Source: Dimargaris cristalligena (taxonomy: Eukaryota; Kickxellomycota; Dimargaritomycetes; Dimargaritales; Dimargaritaceae). From it: a stretch of 64,000 bases of DNA. Shown here piece by piece: positions 1 to 11,096 of the stretch (its first letter is position 1; each line of letters starts with the position of its first letter). The position numbers and the translations under genes were made by a program. The notes beneath the pieces were generated by a model. That model saw nothing but the letters and a program-made list of their open reading frames with translations. It had not been told where the DNA came from and did not search any database. The DNA lies in contig JANBQC010000007.1 of assembly GCA_027576995.1 (NCBI GenBank), positions 62,001 to 126,000 on the forward strand. Reading direction: 5' to 3'.

Positions 1-2635
1 TTCTCGATCATACTCCGTAGGCGCTCGTAGGCGTCCATGCCGTATTCCTGGTCCTTCGGAATGGCCTTGAGGCAGGCCAGCGAAGCCACATGGGCCTGGG
101 CGGAGAGCTTGGCGAATGCCGCGGGGAGGGGTCGCAACCGGTTGAAGGGCAGGGCCTCGGAGTTACCGTAGTCAATGTAAAACACCTGGGCCACGTTATT
201 CTGGATCTGGTCGATCCGGGCGCGGTACCACTGGTTGTCTATCGTAAACTGGGCGCAGCAGATGTCGCCCACCTTGGGCTGGAAGCCCGACGCAGTGGCA
301 CTCATGATGGCCGCGGGGGTTTGGTGGTAGACGGAAGCCTCAGCCATGAGGTTTTCGAGTCCTGGGATGGCATCCTTCACGAACTGGAGGTAGAATTTAT
401 TGCCGTCGATGATTTCCGACACGACCACGTCCACGTACTCGGGCGCAAACGACGCGGGTTCCTCCACCAGCTCCGGTCCGTTGGTCGAGGTCTCGCGTAC
501 CTGTTTGGCGGGCTCGACGTGCTCTTCTTCCTCTCCCTCATAGTCTTCCCATTGACCGCGGCGGGCCGCCTGGGCGTTCCGCTCCGCTGTGAACAGCTGG
601 GTAGAGTAGGGGCTTTGATTTGCGCTGTATTCGTGAATCGAGGCTAGACCGGCCTCGAGGAGAGTCAACGAGAAGTTCTCATTGTGGTTAAGCCATAATG
701 TCCCAATGAAACCACCCGTCTTATCGATGGCCTCAAACTCCACTTCGACATCACGCTGCATACACTTTTCCAACGCCAGGTCCATCGCTTCGTCACCAAA
801 AGGCTCAGAAGGGTCGGACATGGTGCGACCCACCCGGGGTACCCGTACCCCGGACAGGACGAGCGTGACCTTGGCCCGCTCTTTGGGCAAGTAGGCTTTG
901 AAGCGGCCCCCGTTGGCAACGTGCTCAATGACGGCATGGACTCTGCCGCTCCGCTGGAGTGAAGGGAGGAACTGGCGGGCCCGACTGTGGGTCTCGGAGG
1001 CGTCGGTAACCCGGGGGGCGGTGGATTTCTTGCCACTGTGAATGCCCTTGCGTTCAGCGATAGCGTTATTTTCTACGGCCAAAAGTTGATCATAATGGGA
1101 GGAGCGGTCGTTGTCGTCCTTGCGGTGGCGAACCACTCCGGCCAGACCTAGTGCTACCAGCTGCTCGCCCACGTCAACGTGGTTTAAGGTCACAGTGGCG
1201 CACTGCCGGGCTTCAAACTCATCGGTAGCGGGACGAACAAAATCAATAATCACATCAACCTGATGCGAGGGACGGGCAGTACGGATTAGGGGGTGGCGGA
1301 TACATGCATAGTCACGGATGAGTACGGCAGAATGAGATACGGCAAATGCCTGACGATGGATCGATAGTCGGATTGATTGCATGCATATATTTATATATGG
1401 ATATAAATAAATATCTAGAGAGGGAAAGTAAGTGTGTGTGTGTGTAAACCTACCTGTTTACCAATTAACTTTTTACGCAAATATTCCTTAGCCTCCAAAT
1501 GATACCCAGCCTCGTTGGCGTCTTTAAGTTTGGGGGGTCGGAGACTAGCGAGCTGAATTTTCAATTCCTCGTCGTCGTCCACCCTGCGAATGTGCAGACC
1601 GTCAGCACTGGCGATCTTGACTACGGTGGCGCGGAAATGTTTCGAGGGGCGATCTGTTTCAGTTTTGGGCACATAGTTCTTCCAGAGTCGGAGACAGTTC
1701 TTCTGGGCGTACCGTTCGGCGGCCTGCAGTTTAGCAGGGCCCCCGGTGACCATGGATAGACTCCAATCGACGCACTTGGCCATGCCGCTGCTGACCAGGA
1801 GCTCGGCAATGTTACCGGCGGGATGAATGACGGAACCGACGAAGTTCTGGTTCGTACCGGCCAGTCCTTCCAAAATAACCCGAACGTCGCGTTGGAGCAA
1901 CCGGCATTCGACAAAGAACTTCGCCTCTTCACCAAAAGGCTCCACTAGATCGTCCATACCCGGTATACCCTTGCGGACAATCGGACACTTAATACCAGAA
2001 AGAAACAAAACAACGGACTGGAACTCGCGGGGCTGGTCCTTATTCGGCAAATAAACGAGCAGACGGAATGTCGATCCTTCGCGCACTTGTTCGATGATAG
2101 CGTCTAGCGACTTGCCCCGGTACTTGGCCAAAAACGCATGTGGGTCACCGTGAAAGGAAGTAGGACGGGGCAAAGTAGCCAGTGGCGAGCGACCGGGGTC
2201 AGCCCAAATACCACGGTGCTGGGCCTGGGCCTGGGCCTCTAGGCGAAGCAGTTCCCGGGCGTCCTCGCCCTGGCCGGGCTTACGGGCCTCGTCCCGCACC
2301 CGACACCAACCTTCCTGAATACACTGGGTGGCTACATCGACGGGCGTGCCGGCGACGTACAACGTGCCGAACTCTAGACCGCTTTGCTGGGCGGTATGGT
2401 TGACGCGGAATAGCACTTCTTTCCCTACGACGAGGGTGCGGAGAAAGTTACGGGACTCAAAGGCAAAGGGCTCATCAGAAGTGTCTTTCTTGACGCTCCC
2501 CAGCCGGGGGGCGGCGGCATAACTCAGATTCAGTTGGCGTTCTGCTGGTGGGCCATTATTTGGTCGGCCACGAAGAATCACGGTGTCACCCGATAGTACT
2601 GATTTAACGACGGCTTTCTGTAACGAAGAAGACAT
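1..2635 (-). CDS. SND1: Tudor staphylococcal nuclease (SND1/Tudor-SN), 3' end cut off by window edge
   Basis: Seen: two exons on the minus strand, 2635-1454 and 1259-1, joined by a 194-nt intron (1453-1260; donor GTAGGT, acceptor CAG), both in phase 0. About 813 residues are visible; the family is usually about 900, so the C-terminus lies beyond base 1. The reading frame holds repeated SN-like (OB-fold) domains and then a Tudor domain (motif VGDICCAQFTIDNQWYRA near base 265-215), the order expected for SND1. The start was set at MSSSLQKAVVKSVLSGDTVI because homology begins there; an upstream in-frame Met gives a hydrophobic stretch unlike the family. Known: Tudor-SN binds RNA and symmetrically dimethylated arginine, with roles in RNA turnover, splicing and stress granules. 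A TG/CA dinucleotide run lies just inside the intron donor. Identification is secure; exon 2 cannot be closed. Confidence 0.93.
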
Positions 2636-4354
2636 GGCAAGTAAACGGGGACTGGACAACACGCGCGCACAAAGTAGGGCCTGGAGTCGAGAGAGAGAGA
2701 AGGGGAATACCAAAAACGATAGACAGAGGGAAAGTCGCAAAATGAAACAAAGTCGAATTGCGCAGCGGGTGAAAAAAAGGGGGGAGGAGTTCAGAGTAGT
2801 TGCGAAAGGAAGAAAGTGGGATGAAGAAGGTCAGTTAACTACAAGTAAAAATCTCTAACCTTGGTCAGAGCATTCAAGACTTGCCGCTCACCAGTCCATA
2901 GATAGAGTGGGCCAAACAAGAAGAGGGGAGATCTTGCAATGAACGAGTTGCTGTCGGTGCACAAGGTTCACGAAACACAAGTTACTCACGCTTTTCAGAT
3001 GGTTGGCCTTGGGCAAGTATCGTACAGTATAATCTAGCCAATTTTCCTTGGGGCAAATACGGCAAAGGAAACGGAAGGTGCTATCTTCCGGCCATGTAAT
3101 GAAGCTTGGGCCCAGCAATACTAACCGCCTTTGTTAAGCCGCAACTAAGCCAAACATCTGACCAAAGGCGGAGTTTAGCCGTCCTGCCCTATTCCCCGTC
3201 CTTTGCAGAACTTCAAAGGGACCCCTCGACTCGTAAAAATAGCCCTCCACCAGGGGAAATACAGCGAGTCCCGAAAAAGGGCCGTCTTGGACTTCAGCCA
3301 GGGTTTGGCGGGGGTCGCGTGAAAAACGGTCGAATGTCCGTTATCTGTTTTACAAAGGCAGCATTGGGCGGCGGGGCCCACGCACACATCTCTAGCATCC
3401 TAGATGGCCACTCGCCATTGGCCAACTGAGGGCCTCCACCACTGACGATCGACGTGGTTAAGCTGCCCTGCCATACTTACCGCCCGGCATTTGGGATTGG
3501 ATATTTAGTGTATGGGCTTTATAGTTTACATCATTGGTTACACAAGGTGGTGCCGGGCCGCTTAGTTTGTAATCGGCATCTCCGTCAGAAAATGCCCCAA
3601 GGGTTATATTTAATGATGCCCGGCCCCTAAACCCCGTAGTCAATGCCGCTTGCCCGTCAGTGAACGAGCAGGAGGGGTGCAATTATAATCAGGGTTCCCC
3701 GCCATTCCAATGAACCCCTTATCTCAAGTATCCCTGTCTCACGTTGCCCCTATTAATAAATTGCATTAAGGACTGCTTGGAATGCGGTCGCTCTAGTGTA
3801 AGTGGGACAGCCCTATTATTCTGGATTTTCCTACGGGGCTCAGCAAGTCGCATCGCATCCTCCTTTACCAGCAACCCTTTTAGATACGAACCCACACCAC
3901 CACCTGGCTTCGGGCCAAGCCCACGTACCCTTTAACTCTATTTATCAACTCGGGCCACTGAGCCTGTGTGAAGAGACTCCTGGTGCTACCCAGGAGCGTG
4001 CTGGCAATACTGATCCAATATAACTACTAAAAGCGCCCATTTGAAACCACCGGCCTATTATTACCTTCCTGGTCTAAGGTGCCACGTCTATTGCTCCACC
4101 GCTGTTCTCTCCTAACCGCGATACTTCGAACTTCAATGAGGGTATTTGCCGTGGTTCATCAATGCTGCCGACAGCGTCGTCGCTTCCGCCCGGGTCATTT
4201 CCGCTCCTTTGTTTATCTGCCCTCTATTGCCGTATTTATACAATTTTTAGCGGTGATTGACGAAAACGGTCCGTCGTACAGTAGGATATCCCCCTCCCCA
4301 TATATATATATATATATATCTTACGATTAGATATTGACCCGGCCGATTAACCCC
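2636..4354. other. Intergenic region between SND1 and Cdh1 (divergent promoters)
   Basis: The two flanking genes diverge, so both promoters must lie here. A purine-rich stretch (about 2670-2830) borders the SND1 start. The minus strand at about 3080-2839 contains a short coding-like piece (reading ...CRICPKENWLDYTVRYLPK..., and in another frame ...GERQVLNALTKVRDFYL then stop at 2839), but I could not join the two in frame, so no gene is called. A (TA)n tract at about 4301-4319 sits some 35 nt before the Cdh1 ATG. Confidence 0.5.
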
Positions 4355-6547
4355 ATGGCCGACACAACCCCGTTTGAGCCCTCCCTGGGCCCGGCTGCCC
4401 AGGGCGTTTCCAGTTCCCCCCGTTCCAAATTTCCTCGACCTAAGCCCATCCTATTACCTGTTGCACCGTCCCCGGCCCACATGGGTTCCACATCGGCCAT
4501 GTCACTCGAGCTCCTACCCAGTCCGGTCTCATTGTTGAACACACCTGCCGTCACTCCCCGCAAGCGCCCCGCTCATTACACGTATGGGGACAGGTAAGCC
4601 TCCAGCAGCGCTCAATCGAACCCCCCCCCCTTCTCCCTGATTTCCTGCTACATTCGCCAATCTACACATCGTAGACAACACCCCCTCCTAAGCTAACTCC
4701 ACCCCTCGGTACTTACAATGAACCGTTTCCTACCGCTAGATTTATTCCGTCCCGGACCGGTCGCAATCTGCAGGCGGAATTCGCACTGTCTTGTGAAACA
4801 CCTGCGTTCAAGCGCCTACGCACTGAATGTAATTCCATGGATGAAGATGTCAGTAAGTGTAATCATGGCTGGATAAAATAGGGCAGTGTGCGTGGGGGCC
4901 GCCCTAACCAACTCTGCATGTACAATTCCCTAGTAGGTATACCTGGTCTTCAAGAAACGTGTCTAATGATAGCCGGATTGTATGTCACCTCCTCACCAAT
5001 CGGCCAATTCCGTATCAACTTGTTTGTACACCATTACCTGCACCACCCTAATAGAAATGGCCAATTTAAAATACCAGTCCGTGCTCCAACATGAGTTAGT
5101 TGGTAGCATGGGTCCGGACGACTCCCCCACTTCGTCCGCCAATGCCCATTCTCCCTGGTCAAAGGTGGAAAGTCCCAGCCGAGCCCCGTCTCTCCTTAAT
5201 TTTCGATCGACCCCCCAAACCCCGACCAGGCCCCGACTTACGGCCCACCAGTCCCCCTACCACCCCATTTACAGCGGCAGTCCAATCAGCCAGCGCAGTC
5301 ACGCCATGCTGTGCCCACCCTTTGACCCCCGGCTCCAGCGGAATCGCCTTATTGACCGACATCCCTACAAAATCCTGGATGCCCCAAACATTCTAGACGA
5401 TTTCTACCTCCACTTGTTGGACTGGTCGGTCCGGGATGTGATTGCCGTGGCATTAGGACTAGAAGTTTACCTTTGGAACGCCCGCACCGAGCACATTAGT
5501 TTACTAGGCGGGTTGGTCGAAACGGGCGTACCCGTAACCGCTGTGGGCTGGAGCGGTGACGGCGATACCCTCGTGGTAGGAAAGTCCCAGGGCAAACTGG
5601 CCGTTTGGAATTACGCCACCGGTCAAAAGACCCAGGAGGAGGACCTAAGTTCCGCGCACCAGGACCGGGTAGGTGTGGTGACATTCCACCAGCCCCACGG
5701 GTACTTGACGGGTTGTCGCGACCATATCATCCGGGAATTCGACCTTCGGGTGGGCCCACGTGCGGTCCGGCAGTACCGGGCCCATGAACAAGAGGTCTGT
5801 GGGTTGGCGGTCGCGGCCCGGGGACGTTCCGGAGGGGGCGACCCGCATCTCCCCCTTTTCGCCAGTGGGGGCAACGAAAATTGCGTGATGGTGTGGGATC
5901 AGCGACAACAGCGCCAGCCCTTGTGGTGTTGGAATGACCACAAGGCAGCCATCCGTGCCCTGGCTTGGAGCCCCCATGAGCGGCATATCCTGGCTAGCGG
6001 CGGTGGTACGGCTGATCAGACGATCCGAATCCGCAACGCTAAGACGGGGACAACGGGCCAGGTGATTGAAACCGGCTCTCAGGTAAGGCATCCGAACCGT
6101 AGTAGTTTTCCCGACTTTTGTCTTTAGAACAGGGAGTGCGGAAAATATTTGACTGCCTTAAGATTCTGTTAATGTGGTATCCCCAATAGACCCTTGAACT
6201 CTAGCATTTTTGGGTTAATATTAGTCTCCCCGCGCTATTTTATATGATTAATGATGTGGCCGGTGTAGGTTTGTAATGTGATTTGGTCGCACACATCGTC
6301 CGAACTGGTGAGCGCACACGGCTACTCGCAGCACCACATTGCCCTTTGGAGCTACCCCGACTTCAAGAAGATTGCCACTCTAACCGGTCATCGCACCCGG
6401 GTCCTTAATTCGGCCCTTTCCCCTGACGGCGAGAACCTTGTGACGGCGGCGGCTGACGAAACACTCCGCTTCTGGAAGGTATTTAAACCTCCATCACGAC
6501 CCTCGGCCAATGTGGCACTCATCCATCAACTTCGGGCCCTCCGGTGA
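4355..6547 (+). CDS. CDH1: Cdh1/Fizzy-related WD40 activator of the anaphase-promoting complex
   Basis: Seen: four exons, 4355-4593, 4740-4852, 5055-6082 and 6269-6547, giving 552 residues; all junctions keep frame. The N-terminal C-box (DRFIPSR) is split by intron 1. An LKYQSVLQHELVG segment precedes the propeller, which starts at about PYKILDAPNILDDFYLHLLD, and WD40 blades follow (LASGGGTADQTIR, NELVS-like SSELVSAHGYSQ, DETLRFWKVF). Known: Cdh1/FZR binds the APC/C through the C-box and a C-terminal Ile-Arg tail, and brings in D-box and KEN substrates in late mitosis and G1. The C-box context and the YQ..L..EL segment favour Cdh1 over Cdc20. Odd: the protein ends in Leu-Arg rather than Ile-Arg, and one blade reads RIRN where RFWN is usual. 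ATG 4355 was preferred over an upstream TTG. Four Ser/Thr-Pro sites in exon 1 would suit CDK inhibition (inference). Confidence 0.93.
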
Positions 6548-7253
6548 CCAGCTGAGAGGGAGCGCGATACTACAGAGCCTCATTATTTTGGGGGATTTTG
6601 ATGTTAATGAGGCGGTAGCCATGTCGATAATAATAAAATGATGGTTAGATTAGCCTATAAGCAATTATCAGTCCAGGGCTAAATTGTAGGTGGGAAGCCT
6701 GAGTGGCCCATATTCGAGGGTCGCAAACGCTATTAGACGGACAATAGCGAGGGTAGATTCAGTATCTACGGCTACCAGCTATTTGTGAAAAAGATATTAG
6801 TCGAGAATTCATAATAAATGGATAGGAAATCATTGGCAGTGGGCCAGGGTCAGAGCGGATGGGACCATCCTATGATACGACACTCACCAGCTTACCATAA
6901 TGACAGGACCCAATTACGCCATTCAAATAGATCTAAGTCCCTTATAACCACCCCGATTCCTACTAATAGGCAGATATATTTATTACCAAGACGCAAAATA
7001 CCCAAAACTCGAAGGCGGAATGAAACCCACTCCTCCGAATCCCATGGATTTGTGAACGACAATGGGCAAAGCCAATAATAAGTAGGGGCTACGAAGCTAT
7101 TTTGGTTGGCGACACATACGTAGCATTTAAAACGGCCTGGTTGGCATAAAATATTCATCAGCAGGGCTAGTCCTGAAGGTGGTGGACACTTCCGCCCCGA
7201 CAAGAGGCCATCGGACCGAGCTATTCGATCGGAATCTGTGGGACAGAATCGAC
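6548..7253. other. Intergenic, convergent 3' regions
   Basis: AT-rich DNA between the Cdh1 stop and the stop of the minus-strand gene at 7254. The short ORFs here (6818-7078 plus, 6892-7203 minus) show no family resemblance. I see nothing else. Confidence 0.5.
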
Positions 7254-8087
7254 TTAATAGGACGTATGGAGGGTACTGTCAATAGGGGGTAGAGGACCAC
7301 GCTGAGCTTCCACGCGTCTGGTCGATATGGGCGGGAGGTTATTCGGGTTGAAGTACTGGGGCACTGGAGTAGGTGTGGCAGTGAAGGCGGGCATGGCGGT
7401 CTGGGGGGACGTGGCGGGGGTAGGTTGGCTTAACCCAAGGCTAGCGGTAGAAGAAATATTAGGGCTTGTCGAATTCGGGCGGAATCGATCCAGGGGGTAA
7501 GGCGAAAAACACTGAGCCCGAGCATGGCCCAGCACTGGACGACTGGGGCCGTGGAGAGCACCAACGAAAAAGCGAGAATGTTCGACAACGGCCAGAGGGG
7601 GAACCATTATCATTCGACGGGCGTAGTTGGAAATTGGGTGCACCACAGACATGGGGGGTACATATCCGCTGTGGACGCCCCCATGGGTGGCTACGGCGTA
7701 CGGCAGGCTGGGCGACACGGGTGTGAAGGGGGAATAGGTGGTAGCCCTAGGCACGCTTACCTGGTTGAGACCGCTGCTGATCCAATTATCCATGCGCGGG
7801 CATGTCATCATTGTATCAGCGGGCTGTTGTTTAATCGCGGAAGCATCCCAGGGATACTCCAGGGGCACCGAAACCAGCTGCCATACAGTCTCTCGCACGG
7901 TAACACGGGGACTACCCTCGATAATTTTTGCTGCTAATTGTAAATTCTCTTCGTGGAGCCGTGTAGGATCATGAAAGCATTGAAGTGGGCCCAGGTCGTT
8001 TACGGGCATCCCGTGCGGATGAGCGTCAGGATAAGTGGGATCAGACGACTGGAATGCGCTATTCGTGGCTCCGGCGAAGGTAGACAT
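7254..8087 (-). CDS. Hypothetical Pro/Ser/Thr-rich protein
   Basis: I do not recognise this gene. It is an uninterrupted 277-codon frame starting MSTFAGATNSAFQSSDPTYP. The first third (residues about 40-75, LHEENLQLAAKIIEGSPRV) could form a helix; the rest is rich in Pro, Ser, Thr and Tyr and is probably disordered, ending in a PPIDSTLHTSY tail. Codons end mainly in C or G, as in neighbouring genes, which supports real coding. A GTAAGC donor-like site lies within the frame near 7760, so a spliced form with a different C-terminus cannot be excluded; the obvious 53-nt intron would shift the frame. No signal peptide or membrane segment is visible. It is convergent with Cdh1. Function unknown; possibly a regulatory protein. 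Confidence 0.55.
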   Translation of the reverse strand: MSTFAGATNSAFQSSDPTYPDAHPHGMPVNDLGPLQCFHDPTRLHEENLQLAAKIIEGSPRVTVRETVWQLVSVPLEYPWDASAIKQQPADTMMTCPRMDNWISSGLNQVSVPRATTYSPFTPVSPSLPYAVATHGGVHSGYVPPMSVVHPISNYARRMIMVPPLAVVEHSRFFVGALHGPSRPVLGHARAQCFSPYPLDRFRPNSTSPNISSTASLGLSQPTPATSPQTAMPAFTATPTPVPQYFNPNNLPPISTRRVEAQRGPLPPIDSTLHTSY

Positions 8088-8432
8088 AATAGTGGGAAAG
8101 AGGGGACCGGCTCACTCGATGGGATTGCTAATAATGGCTTACAGGAAATGTCCCCAGTGTTAAGAATGGAAATTAGATGCGATTAAAGGTTTGTTATGGG
8201 GAAACTGGACTTAGTCAGTAGGGCTGAAGGAATAATCCGGGGGTGGCGACCAAGGGAGTAGTGGCCGGTGAGTAATTTATAAGTCATTTGGTCAACTAAC
8301 AACCGGGCTGCCCTCAAACCCTATGGCTATCCCATTAACCATAACGTTGACGGGACCGCTGGTCCAGCGGTACCATCAGCTCACTAGAAATCTTGTATCT
8401 CCCCGTGTCTGGTCTGCTATAAAAGGTGGTCT
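8088..8432. other. Upstream region with a TATA-like box
   Basis: No ORF. A good TATA match (TATAAAAGG) lies at about 8418, just before the coding-like stretch at 8433 onward and 43 nt before an ATG at 8461. That ATG opens a frame of only 11 codons. The region is also upstream of the minus-strand gene starting at 8087. Confidence 0.4.
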
Positions 8433-8917
8433 AAATCAACGAAGTCCTCTCTAATCTCTCATGCCCGCCCCCCTGGCCTTCCGCACGTCGTTGTAACCCC
8501 CACCAAGACCAGCTCTATCACTATCCTCTCGAAAGTGCCTTTGTGCTCATCAGCCCCACAGTGACTCGCGGTTTAGATAGTTTGGAAAACTCAGCCGGTC
8601 ACCCTCGTCCGGGTTTTTTTTGGCATCCTCCTGTTCCGCATGCCGCCCCAAGAACCACCAGGTAGTAGCTGCGGATTGCGTTATTCCAGTACCTCCGCTC
8701 AACAACTAAACATTTCGCATTCATGATGTCAGAAGCTCTAAGCGTACCTGCAATTGCCAGACTTGTCCTGAAGCATTGCCCTATATTGCCGCGGGTTTAA
8801 AATATTCTAGATTATGCTTGGATGGCATCAGCTTATTTCAAACAGCCTCTCATTGAACACCACTTTTCTCAGGCTGATATTGACCCCATCGTTTCCAATT
8901 GCTGGGAAAATAGACAG
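8433..8917 (+). pseudogene. HMG-box-like gene fragment (MATA-HMG type), broken or incompletely resolved
   Basis: Seen: two coding-like pieces. Piece A (8433-8661) is open without an ATG, reads ...DQLYHYPLESAFVLISPTV... and ends APRTT at a GTAGTA donor. Piece B (8811-8917) follows a CTAG acceptor and reads YAWMASAYFKQP then LIEHHFSQADIDPIVSNCWE, ending at a GTATAT donor. Known: MATA-type HMG boxes have a PRP.NAF.LYR first helix and an ..EIS.I.G..W.. second helix. The PR...AWM and QADID.IVS..W order fits, with about three residues missing in the loop and the usual Tyr-Arg absent. Joining A to B directly shifts frame by one base, and I found no third exon carrying the last helix. It may be a decayed mating-type or related HMG gene, or one with an extra exon I missed. 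Low to moderate confidence. Confidence 0.35.
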
Positions 8918-11096
8918 GTATATAATCCAGCCTTGATTGACCTCCGATATAATATTTAGCGATTTGATAAATAAAATAAATCCACGCCCAGCTCTTCCGA
9001 TCCAAATAATAATAAGTAAGGGGATAAACCCCCTTTATTAATAGGTCTTAATTTATATGTCCCGGATTTTTGAACTGGCCTTTCTGCGTTTGAACACCAA
9101 CAACATAATTGTTGGTTGCGAAACACAATCCCCATTTTATATCAAGAGGCCTATTTTGTGGCAATTGTCAGCCCATGTTTCCACCTCGTGTTCCAGTTGG
9201 GTAAACCTAAGTCAGGCTCATCAATCCTAAATAGGCTTACCACATAGCACATACCCGAACTATCGGAAACTTGCAGGTAATCTCGCTTTCCTGTTGTGCG
9301 ACATCTCGACCCACAAGTAGACAGCATATCTAAAAAGCACCTCGCATACGTATTGGATTGTTTGCCCAGCAGTGGATGGCGTACAGCCTTGCAGCCATTC
9401 CTCTCATCGACTCTGCAGCCATGCATCCGAAGGCAAATTGAACACAACGGACCTGGCCAGCCTGCAGACCATCGTTGGGGCTAGGAGTGCTCCCAGATTG
9501 GAGATATGGATGGTGTAATAAATGGGGTTGTCAGGGTAGCAGGGGTCGCCATATGGATTAAGTGCTCGTGCGCATTCTAATCCGAGTGCGGATAGTGAAT
9601 TAGCCGTGTACGCTAAATATATAACATTCAGTGTACTCCAATGCGCCCAAAATGAGCATATTCCCCAGGTCTTGTCACGTATCCATGGTCACTTAAAATG
9701 GTGGTGGATGAATGGTGTCACTTTGCCATTGCTCACTTGGAAAAGACAAGGTATACCATACTTTGTGGGGCTAGTTAGTTATTATCACCTTTAGCAAAGT
9801 GTCTCGTACAATGCGACTGGACTGAACCAGTCGAGTCACCATCGGTTGTACCTTACCATATGTCAAGTACGCAGCCACTGTCTGATTCATTATGGATGGG
9901 CATGGTGTTAAATGTTTAATATATAAGGCGCTGCTTTCTAATGTAAGCTGGTTACCGCCATCATATGCGAATATCAAATATAGTCCAAGCGCTGGTTTGT
10001 TCGGATTCTATTTACAATAACGTTTTTTTATATATAATCGGACTATCGGAAAGAATCAGCAATGTCAGGACATTTAATCGTTGAATCGGATATAAAGTAG
10101 TGCTATAACTAAATATGCAGAGTGACGACACAGATGACTATCCAATCCACGGGTATTGTATAAGCCGGTGTAACAGGCATTTGGTATGTCTAGGCATATA
10201 GTACCCCCCCCCCCTAATACATAGTACAAAAAAACTGTTTTATCTAATTCAGTAAGTAATTTTAAAGCAAATGATCCTAAAATAACCAACTTATAATGAG
10301 AATAATAATATGAGATAATTAAAATAGTCCAATAGCTGATTCAAACATGTAAATAGGCCCCTCATAAATAGCTACAAGGTTTTGAAATAAATTGTTCTAG
10401 ACAAGAAAGAGTACATTTTCTTTCAAAAACTACTCCCTGCTGATTTTTTTATTGTGTATTGCCCATTGTTGCCAACATCAATAAGAGTACAGGTATCTAA
10501 CCCCCACACCCTGAATGGCCCTGCTGGGCTCTTATACGCACACTAACCCTCACTAACCCGTGCTACGGACAGATACTACCCACCTATTGATGGATATTTC
10601 ATTATGCAGAGCATGCGACCGAATTTGACATTTTTGGACCCGGGACATATTTACCAAAAAAAACTCTTAGGTAATTGTAGAATTACTAGGGTTATTCTAG
10701 TATAATTAAAAATCTACGTTATAGGTGAACCCCAATAAAAAGTAGATTTATAGTGTTGTGTGCCAATCGGAGTCAAATGAGGTAAAGTATAAACGGGTTA
10801 TTAAATAGTGATAATATAAAGAAACCACCCAGAACTATGGGGAGGCGGGGGCTGTTGGTGTTGAAACCAGCCAATGAGGGCAAATCTTTATACTCTATTA
10901 GTTGTTACATTAACCCTTTTATTGGATGGGTGGGCAATTGCAGTTTGATGGGTAACTAATGCCTGGGGGGGGTACTAAATGGCGGGGGGTACCGTGTGTC
11001 TGATACACCGGCACTGTAAATTACCTTCATCCACTCAAACTGCAGCCATATGTGGACCCGGCTAAATTTTCACATCACGTATTCATAGTGAAACAG
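8918..11096. other. AT-rich intergenic DNA without a supportable gene
   Basis: Only ORFs of 100 codons or fewer and without family resemblance occur (9151-9447 minus, 9606-9794 plus, and others). Base composition becomes more AT-rich and CpG becomes rarer from about 10.25 kb towards the CpG-free block that follows. Poly-C runs occur at about 10204 and poly-G runs at about 10970. Confidence 0.5.

Noticed and set aside
90..647. 185-codon plus-strand ORF at the left edge
   Set aside because: It is antisense to the Tudor domain exon of SND1, whose minus-strand frame matches the family throughout.
2839..3118. Minus-strand coding-like pieces upstream of SND1
   Set aside because: The two readable pieces are in different frames, and the only intron joining them would be about 39 nt, too short.
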